This document shows, piece by piece, positions 1 through 5,459 of a stretch of 8,327 nucleotides of DNA. The DNA is from an uncultured Anaerolineaceae bacterium (lineage in GTDB: Bacteria; Chloroflexota; Anaerolineae; Anaerolineales; Anaerolineaceae), in NCBI GenBank assembly GCA_937920255.1, contig CALDSL010000436.1, positions 1-8,327 of the forward strand, read 5' to 3'. The notes beneath the pieces are model-generated. The model was not told the DNA's origin and searched no databases. It saw only the letters and a list, made by a program, of their open reading frames with translations. The position numbers and the translations under genes were made by a program. Positions within the stretch are counted from its first letter, which is position 1. Each line of letters starts with the position of its first letter.

Positions 1-2
1 TG

Positions 3-767
3 ATCGCTGTGATCCGCTCGCCGGGCCGGCGCACATTTGGCTTTATGATGGGCATTACTGCCGGCGTGATGATCACGCTGTCGTTCCTGGAACTGGTCAA
101 CGAAGCCTGGGAACTGGCGGGTCCCTGGACGGCGACCATCGGTTTTGCGGCCGGATCCCTGTTTCTTTTTTTTGTCGACTTTATGGCGCCGCACATGCGC
201 TTTGGCGAAGCGGAAGTGCGTAGCAAACAACCGCAGGCCGGCGAAGAGCGAGGCTTTCACCCGCCCCGCAGAAGACGCCGCTTCGGCCGCTATGAACACG
301 GAAACCGCATCACCGACCGGCGTCTGCTACATACTGGTGTCCTGCTGGCAATTGGCATCACCATTCATAACATCCCCGAAGGCATCGCCGTGGGCGCAGG
401 CTACATGCACACCCCGCAGTTTGGCCTGTTTATCGCCGCGGCAATCCTGATGCACAACGTCCCCGAAGGAATGGCCACCGCGCTACCCCTTTATAAATGC
501 GGCATGCGCCGCCGTGATGCCTTCCGGGTGGCTTTTCTGTCCGGCCTGGCCGAGCCGGTTGGCGCGCTGCTGGCCGCACTGTTCTTGTCTTCGTTCGCCG
601 CGTTCATCCCGGGCGCGCTGGCTTTCGCCGGGGGCGTGATGATGTTTATTACCCTGGATGAGCTAGTGCCAACCGCGCGAGAACACGGCCACCAGCACAC
701 CACCGCGCTCGGGTTCATCGTTGGCGCGATCCTTGTATTTTTGCTCTCCGGCATATTTAGAGTCTAG
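3..767 (+). CDS. ZIP-family divalent metal transporter (ZupT-like), 5' partial
   Basis: Integral membrane carrier expected to move divalent metals such as zinc, iron or manganese into the cytoplasm. The reading frame is open to the left window edge, so the true start and the first membrane helix lie upstream; GTG at 9 is only an internal codon. Two hallmark metal-site motifs of the family are visible: HNIPEG near residue 122 in the fourth helix and HNVPEG near residue 151 in the fifth. These are followed by SGLAEP in the sixth helix and a DELVP motif near the seventh. About seven hydrophobic segments remain, and the C-terminus ends in a helix, as in E. coli ZupT. The loop before helix four is rich in arginine (PPRRRRRFGR) instead of the histidine-rich stretch often seen there. 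trmO follows 23 bases after the stop, so co-transcription is likely. Family assignment is firm; metal specificity is not visible. Confidence 0.9.
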   Translation: MAVIRSPGRRTFGFMMGITAGVMITLSFLELVNEAWELAGPWTATIGFAAGSLFLFFVDFMAPHMRFGEAEVRSKQPQAGEERGFHPPRRRRRFGRYEHGNRITDRRLLHTGVLLAIGITIHNIPEGIAVGAGYMHTPQFGLFIAAAILMHNVPEGMATALPLYKCGMRRRDAFRVAFLSGLAEPVGALLAALFLSSFAAFIPGALAFAGGVMMFITLDELVPTAREHGHQHTTALGFIVGAILVFLLSGIFRV

Positions 768-790
768 TCTCGTAATACTGCGATCAAATC

Positions 791-1234
791 ATGGCCATTT
801 CCATCTCACCCATTGGCATCATCCACACCCCCTTCCACTCGCCGGCGCAGACCCCGATCCAGTCGTCGCGCTCGCAGGCCGAGGGCTGGTTGGAGGTATT
901 CCCCGAATTTGCCCCAGGGCTGCAAGACATCGAAGCCTTTTCGCACCTCATCCTGCTCTACAACCTGCATCAGACAGACCGCGTGGAACTGCTGGTGGAG
1001 CCGTTCCTGGATGACCAGCGTCACGGCGTTTTCGCCACCCGGCACCCATTTCGCCCCAACCATATCGGCATTTCGATTGTGGAACTGCTTGCGCGCCAGC
1101 AAAACCGTCTGCACATCGCCGGAGCGGATATGCTGGACGGAACTCCGCTGTTGGATATCAAGCCCTACGTACCCGACTTTGACCATCGCGATGCGGTCCG
1201 CGTCGGCTGGTACGAAAAGCGCAGCAAACCCTGA
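791..1234 (+). CDS. trmO: tRNA (N6-threonylcarbamoyladenosine37-N6)-methyltransferase TrmO (TsaA/UPF0066 family)
   Basis: SAM-dependent enzyme that, in the characterised E. coli member, adds a methyl group to t6A at position 37 of threonine tRNA. The 147-residue protein shows the family pattern in order: IGIIHTPF at residues 8-15, RHGVFATRHPFRPNHIG around 77-94, and DMLDGTPLLDIKPYVPDFD around 116-134. It is the short single-domain form, ending just after the beta-barrel core; E. coli TrmO is about 235 residues with an extra C-terminal domain. ATG 791 is the only reasonable start because an in-frame stop lies at 773-775. No Shine-Dalgarno sequence precedes it, so translation may be coupled to the ZIP gene 23 bases upstream or start on a leaderless message. 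Family assignment is very likely; exact tRNA specificity is inferred. Confidence 0.88.
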   Translation: MAISISPIGIIHTPFHSPAQTPIQSSRSQAEGWLEVFPEFAPGLQDIEAFSHLILLYNLHQTDRVELLVEPFLDDQRHGVFATRHPFRPNHIGISIVELLARQQNRLHIAGADMLDGTPLLDIKPYVPDFDHRDAVRVGWYEKRSKP

Positions 1235-1254
1235 CGGGCATCACAGTTCATATT

Positions 1255-1281
1255 TTGTTTTTCGCAAAAACAGCTTATAAT
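1255..1281 (+). promoter_or_regulatory. Likely sigma-A promoter of the thrS leader, with an overlapping dyad
   Basis: A perfect -10 hexamer TATAAT lies at 1276-1281. The -35 is weak: TTGTTT at 1255-1260 has 15-bp spacing, or TTTTGT at 1253-1258 has 17-bp spacing. Transcription would start near 1288, about 25 bases before the first T-box helix, which is the expected arrangement. A perfect 7-bp inverted repeat TGTTTTT-CGC-AAAAACA (1256-1272) fills the spacer. It could be an operator or simply AT-rich promoter DNA. Confidence 0.6.
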
Positions 1282-1310
1282 CGAAACAGAACGAATACGC
1301 AAAAAACGCA

Positions 1311-1565
1311 ATGACCAGGATGAGTAATGCCTGTGGCGCTGACAGAGAGAGGAAATCCAGGCTGAGAATTTCCTCCAGCAAAAGAGCATGAAAACCCCCT
1401 GTGAGCGGCAGCCGGAAAGGCGCAGCCCTATGAGGCTAGTCCCAAGTATGGCGAACGGATAACCCCGTTACAGGTGAATAGAGATGGTCTGGGAAGCCAG
1501 ATCAATCTGGGTGGAACCGCGTGATGAATCTCATGCCCCAGCAGTGGGCGTGAGATTTTTGTTTT
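1311..1565 (+). promoter_or_regulatory. T-box riboswitch controlling thrS (threonine, ACC specifier)
   Basis: Leader RNA that binds uncharged tRNA-Thr and switches from termination to read-through. Stem I: CAGG 1316-1319 pairs with CCTG 1398-1401, and ATGC 1327-1330 pairs with GCAT 1386-1389. Between them the specifier loop has AGTA (1323-1326) on the 5' side and GAAA followed by ACC (1394-1396) on the 3' side; ACC is a threonine codon, matching the downstream gene. The distal arm is GAGGAAAT 1349-1356 with ATTTCCTC 1368-1375, preceded by an AGAGAG bulge and capped by a GCTGAGA loop. A further hairpin is AACGG 1454-1458 with CCGTT 1465-1469. The antiterminator is CTGGG 1507-1511 with CCCAG 1537-1541, the seven-base T-box bulge TGGAACC (1512-1518), and GCGTGA 1519-1524 with TCATGC 1531-1536. 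It shares bases 1528-1541 with the terminator, so the two folds exclude each other. All pairings were found by eye. Confidence 0.95.
1528..1565 (+). terminator. Intrinsic terminator of the thrS T-box
   Basis: AATCTCATGCCC (1528-1538 region) pairs with GGGCGTGAGATT (1546-1557) in an 11-bp stem with one G-U pair, around a seven-base loop. A T-rich run (TTTTT G TTTT) follows to 1565. It forms when the T-box antiterminator is not stabilised by uncharged tRNA, stopping transcription about 30 bases before the thrS start. Confidence 0.92.
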
Positions 1566-1596
1566 CCTAAGGCAATCATTCTGGAGGGTAGAACCG

Positions 1597-3381
1597 ATGA
1601 TAGACCAAAGAGAACAGTACCAAAATTCGGATTTATACCGCATTCGGCATTCCGCGGCGCACATCATGGCGCAGGCGGTGCTGGAAAAATTCCCGGACGG
1701 CAAAGTGGCCATCGGCCCGCCGATCGAAGAGGGTTTCTACTACGACTTTGAGCTGCCGCGCGCTCTCACCCCCGAGGATCTGGAAAGCATCGAAAAACGT
1801 ATGCGCGGTATCATCCAGTCGAAACTGCGGTTTGAACGCAAAGTCATCAGCGCCGAGGAAGCCCGGCAGTTGTTCCACGACCAGCCGTTCAAGCTCGAGC
1901 TGATCGCCGGGCTGGAAGAGGGCAAGCTGGACGACGACGGCAACCCGGTTTCCGAAAAACCGGAGATTTCCATTTACACCCAGGGTAGCTTTACCGACCT
2001 GTGCCGCGGCCCGCACGTGGAAAATTCCGCGCAGATCAACCCCGCGGCGGTTAAGTTGATGTCGGTGGCGGGGGCGTACTGGCGCGGCGACGAAAAACGG
2101 CCCATGCTCCAGCGCATCTACGGCACCGCCTGGCACAACCCCGATGAATTAAAGGATTACCTGTGGCGTCTGGAAGAAGCCAAAAAACGCGATCACCGCA
2201 AAATCGGCCACGACCTGGATCTATTCAGCGTGGTGGATGAAATCGGCGCCGGTTTGATCCTGTGGCACCCCAAGGGCGGGAAAATTCGCAAGCTGATCGA
2301 GAACTTCTGGACCGAAGAGCACGAGGCATCTGGCTACGACTTTGTCTACACGCCCCATATCGGCAAGGCGCAGTTGTGGGAAACCAGCGGCCATCTGGGA
2401 TTTTACAAGGAAAACATGTATGCGCCGGTGGATATTGAAGGCCAGCAGTACTATCTCAAACCGATGAACTGCCCCTTCCACGTTTACATCTACAAAAACC
2501 AGACGCGCTCGTACCGCGACCTGCCCATGCGTTACGCCGAAGAAGGCACGGTGTACCGCTACGAACGCAGTGGCGTGCTGCACGGCCTGATGCGCGTGCG
2601 CGGGTTCACCCAGGACGACGCGCACCACTTCTGCCGGCCGGACCAGATGCCCGGAGAAATCGACTTCGTACTGGGTTTCAGCCTGCACATTCTGCGCAGC
2701 TTTGGCTTCACCGATATCCACGCCTACCTGAGCACCAAACCCGAAAAATGCGTGGGCGAGCCGGAACGCTGGCAGGCGGCCGAGCTCGCCCTGGAAGAAT
2801 CACTGAAACGCTCGGGCATTAGCTACCAGGTGGATCAGGGCGGCGGCGCATTCTACGGTCCCAAGATCGACTTGAAGGTCAATGACGCTATCGGGCGCGA
2901 GTGGCAGCTTTCGACCATCCAGTTTGACTTCAACCTGCCGGAACGCTTTGATCTCACGTACGTGGGCGAGGACGGCCGGCAGCACCGCCCCTACATGGTG
3001 CACCGCGCGCTGTTGGGTAGCCTGGAGCGCTTCTTTGGCGTGCTGATCGAGCACTACGCCGGGGCGTTCCCCGTGTGGCTCTCGCCCATCCAGGCCGCGC
3101 TAATCCCCATCGCCGACCGGCATATTGAGCCCAGCAAAGAAATCGCGGCGCAATTGCGCAAAGCCGGCCTGCGCGTAGTGGTCGACGAGCGCCCCGAGCG
3201 CATGAACGCTAAGATCCGCGACGCGCAGAACCAGAAGATCCCTTACATGCTGGTGATCGGGGATAAAGAGGTTGAAAACAGCCAGGTCGCGCTGCGGCTG
3301 CGCGGCGGAGAAAACCCCGGCCCCATGCCGCTGGAAGCGTTCATCCAACGCGCCAAAGAAGATATCGCCAGCAAGAAGTAG
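1597..3381 (+). CDS. thrS: Threonyl-tRNA synthetase, TGS-less form
   Basis: Cytoplasmic class II synthetase that attaches threonine to tRNA-Thr. The 594-residue protein starts directly in the N2 editing domain: HSAAH supplies H18 and H22, and LCRGPH supplies C136 and H140, equivalent to E. coli H73, H77, C182 and H186. The catalytic core follows with the zinc ligands C292 (MNCPFH), H343 (DDAHHF) and H469 (MVHR), each 42 below the E. coli numbers 334, 385 and 511. Motif 2 lies around RYERSGVLHGLMRVRGF and motif 3 around HRALLGSLERFFG. The anticodon-binding domain occupies about residues 490-594. The roughly 55-residue N-terminal TGS domain of E. coli ThrRS is absent, and the upstream DNA is the T-box, so this is not a mis-called start. 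ATG 1597 has a strong Shine-Dalgarno GGAGGG (1583-1588) eight bases upstream. Expression should rise when threonine tRNA is uncharged. Confidence 0.97.
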   Translation: MIDQREQYQNSDLYRIRHSAAHIMAQAVLEKFPDGKVAIGPPIEEGFYYDFELPRALTPEDLESIEKRMRGIIQSKLRFERKVISAEEARQLFHDQPFKLELIAGLEEGKLDDDGNPVSEKPEISIYTQGSFTDLCRGPHVENSAQINPAAVKLMSVAGAYWRGDEKRPMLQRIYGTAWHNPDELKDYLWRLEEAKKRDHRKIGHDLDLFSVVDEIGAGLILWHPKGGKIRKLIENFWTEEHEASGYDFVYTPHIGKAQLWETSGHLGFYKENMYAPVDIEGQQYYLKPMNCPFHVYIYKNQTRSYRDLPMRYAEEGTVYRYERSGVLHGLMRVRGFTQDDAHHFCRPDQMPGEIDFVLGFSLHILRSFGFTDIHAYLSTKPEKCVGEPERWQAAELALEESLKRSGISYQVDQGGGAFYGPKIDLKVNDAIGREWQLSTIQFDFNLPERFDLTYVGEDGRQHRPYMVHRALLGSLERFFGVLIEHYAGAFPVWLSPIQAALIPIADRHIEPSKEIAAQLRKAGLRVVVDERPERMNAKIRDAQNQKIPYMLVIGDKEVENSQVALRLRGGENPGPMPLEAFIQRAKEDIASKK

Positions 3382-3386
3382 CATGG

Positions 3387-3413
3387 GTAGAGACGCAAAA
3401 TCTGCGTCTCTAC
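3387..3413. repeat. Perfect 11-bp inverted repeat, GTAGAGACGC family
   Basis: GTAGAGACGCA (3387-3397) and TGCGTCTCTAC (3403-3413) are exact inverted copies around a five-base loop, starting six bases after the thrS stop. No T-run follows, so it is a poor intrinsic terminator. From memory, similar GTAGAGACGC palindromes are scattered in intergenic DNA of cyanobacteria and Chloroflexota; copy number here cannot be seen from one window. It may stabilise the thrS mRNA 3' end. Confidence 0.65.
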
Positions 3414-3473
3414 GATGGCCGCGCAAGGCAGGTTGTCTTGCTAAGATGCGAACCCATTACGATCGAAACGACA

Positions 3474-3506
3474 GCCGCCGGGGAGCTTTCGACCCCGGCG
3501 GCTTTT
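3474..3506 (+). terminator. Rho-independent terminator of thrS
   Basis: GCCGCCGGGG (3474-3483) and CCCCGGCGGC (3493-3502) form a perfect, very GC-rich 10-bp stem with a nine-base loop, followed by TTTT and more T-rich sequence. The T-run is on the plus strand, so it ends the thrS transcript. It lies between the convergent thrS and DUF5667-like genes, where it also limits read-through into the opposing unit. The minus-strand side lacks a T-run. Confidence 0.88.
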
Positions 3507-3542
3507 ACCTTTACCGTTAAGCCAATACCGCACGGTGAGGGA

Positions 3543-4691
3543 CTATTTTCCTCCTCCACCGCCTCCACCGCCGCCATTACCGCCGCCCCCTCCACCTTCA
3601 CCGCCACCGCCTTCTCCACCACCACCTTCACCACCGGGGTTTGGTTGATTCCCGGGATCATTCGGGCCGCCGGGCTGGTTATTTCCGCCGGATCCATCGC
3701 AATCGCCACCATCACAGTCACCCGGACCCGGCCCAGGGCCATAACCGCTGCCGGGCGTGGGGGTTCCCTCTATCCATGGGTTGTTTCCACCCGGTCCAAC
3801 AGGCGTACCGGTCAGGTTTGGCCCTGGCCCAGGCCCATATCCGCTCAGAGGAGTGGGCGTGCCGGTCGTCCACGGATTGCCGGGCGGAGTGCTGAACGGC
3901 CCAATCCCGGGCGCGCTGGGCGATTCATCGCCACCGTTTTTGTTTTGATTGCGCAACTGCTCACGCGTCGCGGTCGGGTTATGAATCGCGTCTTCGCACA
4001 GCTGCAAACGCTCGCGCAGCATCGTACGCGTGCGAACCAGGAACGCCTCGCTTTGCGGACCAGGGGTAGTCGCAAGATCAAGGAACTGCTGTTCCTGCTG
4101 GCGCAGCTGCGCGCGAATGCGTTCAAGCGACTGCGTCTTTTGCTCAATGGGCTGCTCAAATGCCAGCCGCAGCGCGTTTTCGTAATGCAACTGCATGCGT
4201 TCCTGCACCGCCGCGGACGGCACCCGGCCGGCCTGCAACATCGCCTGGATCTCTTCTCCACGGCGCGCGGCAAAGTTTAACGCCAGTTGCAACTGTGCCT
4301 CATCGTTTCCGGTCAGGCGAACGCGCGTATTTTCGCTCCACGTTTTGACGGCATACAAACCTTCATCAGGAAGGCTCTGCTGCGCCGCGGCGACGGTAAT
4401 CCCACCACCGCTCAGGATCAACGTAATCACCAAAATGATCGTGCTCAGCGTACCAAACATGGGGATTTTCTCCTTTTTTGGAATGGACAAAACCGAACGG
4501 ATTGCATGCATCCACCTGTTATGACGCGCGTTGGCGCGCGTGGATACTGGCATGCCGACCGCGATTTTTTGTGCCTGTTCCAAAAAGGCAGCCCGCCCGC
4601 GCGCGGCATTTTGCGCGTCGCGCTGCGGCTGGTCGCGTAATGTATTCAAATACACCTCCAACGTTCCGTCAGTCCCCATTGTCGTAGACAT
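3543..4691 (-). CDS. DUF5667-like single-pass membrane protein, partner of ECF sigma factor
   Basis: Function not established. The 382-residue protein has a cytoplasmic N-terminal segment (about 1-75) with the helix YLNTLRDQPQ, then a membrane anchor (about 79-103) ending in VAAAQ. Next comes the region beginning SLPDEGLYAVKTWSENTRVRL, which resembles DUF5667 domains. A long charged, probably coiled segment runs to about 235, followed by a Gly/Pro/Thr-rich tail. The tail carries two copies of an NPW..GTPTP..GYGPGPGP unit, a GDCDGGDCDG motif, and a closing tract that is almost all glycine with a few Glu and Asn residues. ATG 4691 is chosen because AGAAGGA (4700-4706) sits eight bases before it; GTG 4712 would give 389 residues. 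The start overlaps the sigma gene by 23 bases, which suggests translational coupling. The topology and position fit an anti-sigma or sigma-associated membrane protein, but no recognised anti-sigma zinc motif is visible, so that role is inference. Confidence 0.82.
   Translation of the reverse strand: MSTTMGTDGTLEVYLNTLRDQPQRDAQNAARGRAAFLEQAQKIAVGMPVSTRANARHNRWMHAIRSVLSIPKKEKIPMFGTLSTIILVITLILSGGGITVAAAQQSLPDEGLYAVKTWSENTRVRLTGNDEAQLQLALNFAARRGEEIQAMLQAGRVPSAAVQERMQLHYENALRLAFEQPIEQKTQSLERIRAQLRQQEQQFLDLATTPGPQSEAFLVRTRTMLRERLQLCEDAIHNPTATREQLRNQNKNGGDESPSAPGIGPFSTPPGNPWTTGTPTPLSGYGPGPGPNLTGTPVGPGGNNPWIEGTPTPGSGYGPGPGPGDCDGGDCDGSGGNNQPGGPNDPGNQPNPGGEGGGGEGGGGEGGGGGGNGGGGGGGGGK
3549..3635 (-). 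repeat. Glycine-rich terminal tract (simple-sequence DNA)
   Basis: About 29 codons, nearly all glycine with a few Glu and one Asn, end the DUF5667-like protein. On the plus strand this is a run of CCACC/CCGCC-type triplets. Such simple sequence is prone to length change by slippage and may vary between strains. Confidence 0.85.
3723..3878 (-). repeat. Two-copy 96-bp-period coding repeat (NPW..GTPTP..GYGPGPGP)
   Basis: Within the tail of the DUF5667-like gene, two 20-residue units are encoded at 3819-3878 and 3723-3782. They read NPWTTGTPTPLSGYGPGPGP and NPWIEGTPTPGSGYGPGPGP: 17 of 20 residues are identical and the period is 32 residues. The linker contains a partial third GTP motif (LTGTPVGPGG). 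This suggests duplication in an extended, low-complexity extracytoplasmic region. Confidence 0.8.
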
Positions 4692-5244
4692 AGTCGTTTT
4701 CCTTCTCTTCACCCAACAAAACCCTGCGCAGCGCGGCCAACGCCCGATGCTGGAGCGCCTTCACAGCGCTGACCGGCTTATCCACCGCCGCTGCCACATC
4801 ATCAATGCTCCAACCCTCTAGAAAACGCAGCATGATCACCTGGCGCTGATCCGGCGTGAGCAAGCGCAACGCGGCGCGTACCTGCTCCTGCTGCATATGC
4901 TGGCCGGCCTGGGCTTCAACGCGCATTCCATCCTGCTCTGCGAAATCATCTTCCAATGCAAGTGGCGGAGGAGGCTCGCGGCGATACTGATCGGTGATCC
5001 AATTATGCGCGATGCGATAGAGATACGCCTGCAAATGCTGGTCTGGTCCCTGCCCGGCACGTAACGCCTTGAGAAAGCGCGAAAACGTCTCGGCCACGCA
5101 ATCCTCAGCCAGGCACGCGTCGCCAAGCAGCCGCATCGAATATGCATACAGCCCGGGACTGTAGCGGTCGTAGATCGCTCCCAGGTACTGCATATCGAAG
5201 GCTTTTGCGCCTCGCAGCAGGTTGGCTTCGCCGGTGATGTTCAT
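4669..5244 (-). CDS. ECF-type RNA polymerase sigma factor
   Basis: Directs RNA polymerase to a specific promoter set. The 191-residue protein has a sigma-2 domain at about residues 20-90, including YDRYSPGLYAYSMRLLGD, the acidic AEDCVAETF, and LQAYLYRIAHNWITDQYRRE for core and -10 contact. A proline-rich linker (PPPPLALEDD) follows. The sigma-4 helix-turn-helix at about 118-176 reads LLTPDQRQVIMLRFLEGWSIDDVAAAVDKPVSAVKALQHRALAALRR. ATG 5244 is preferred because homology begins soon after it. The longer frame starts at TTG 5373 and would add 43 residues (MGYPSGG..) with no sigma-like character. No Shine-Dalgarno precedes ATG 5244. The last codons overlap the start of the DUF5667-like gene, indicating an operon and probable coupled control of the sigma factor by that membrane protein. 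It is divergent from the alpha/beta hydrolase gene. Confidence 0.92.
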   Translation of the reverse strand: MNITGEANLLRGAKAFDMQYLGAIYDRYSPGLYAYSMRLLGDACLAEDCVAETFSRFLKALRAGQGPDQHLQAYLYRIAHNWITDQYRREPPPPLALEDDFAEQDGMRVEAQAGQHMQQEQVRAALRLLTPDQRQVIMLRFLEGWSIDDVAAAVDKPVSAVKALQHRALAALRRVLLGEEKENDYVYDNGD

Positions 5245-5253
5245 GGTTCTTAG

Positions 5254-5259
5254 ATTATG
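5254..5259 (-). promoter_or_regulatory. Possible -10 element giving a near-leaderless sigma-factor message
   Basis: On the minus strand CATAAT ends nine bases before ATG 5244, which would place the RNA start within a few bases of the initiation codon. This agrees with the lack of a Shine-Dalgarno sequence. No convincing -35 is seen, so this is tentative. Confidence 0.3.
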
Positions 5260-5459
5260 ACGCGATTTATTGGTTTTGGTAACGGGGTACAAAGAAAGTG
5301 GTTCAATACCATCCGGTATGCCAGTAATATCAGCCGAATGGCCAGGTGGCTTTCCACCGGAAGGGTAACCCAAAATCCAGCGGAAGCCTGATCCGGGCGC
5401 GCGCGGCGTCGGTTAGCATTATCGCTATCGTAACCCTCGTTTGTTGACAAGGATGGAGA

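Noticed and set aside
9..11. GTG at 9 as the start of the ZIP gene.
   Set aside because: The frame is open to the window edge and the protein would lack the first membrane helix; this is a truncated gene, not a short one.
3423..3441. Hairpin GCAAG-N9-CTTGC between the GTAGAGACGC repeat and the thrS terminator.
   Set aside because: Only five base pairs with a large loop; too weak to call beside the two perfect stems around it.
3438..4280. A 280-codon plus-strand open frame opposite the DUF5667-like gene.
   Set aside because: Low-complexity Thr/Ala-rich start and no recognisable domain. The minus-strand frame has a ribosome site, a membrane helix, coupling to the sigma gene and a coherent domain order.
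5306..5358. Small dyads ATACC-ATCC-GGTAT (5306-5319) and GGTGG-CTTT-CCACC (5345-5358) in the sigma/hydrolase divergent gap.
   Set aside because: Five-bp arms are expected by chance in a gap of this size, and they do not line up with a recognisable promoter.
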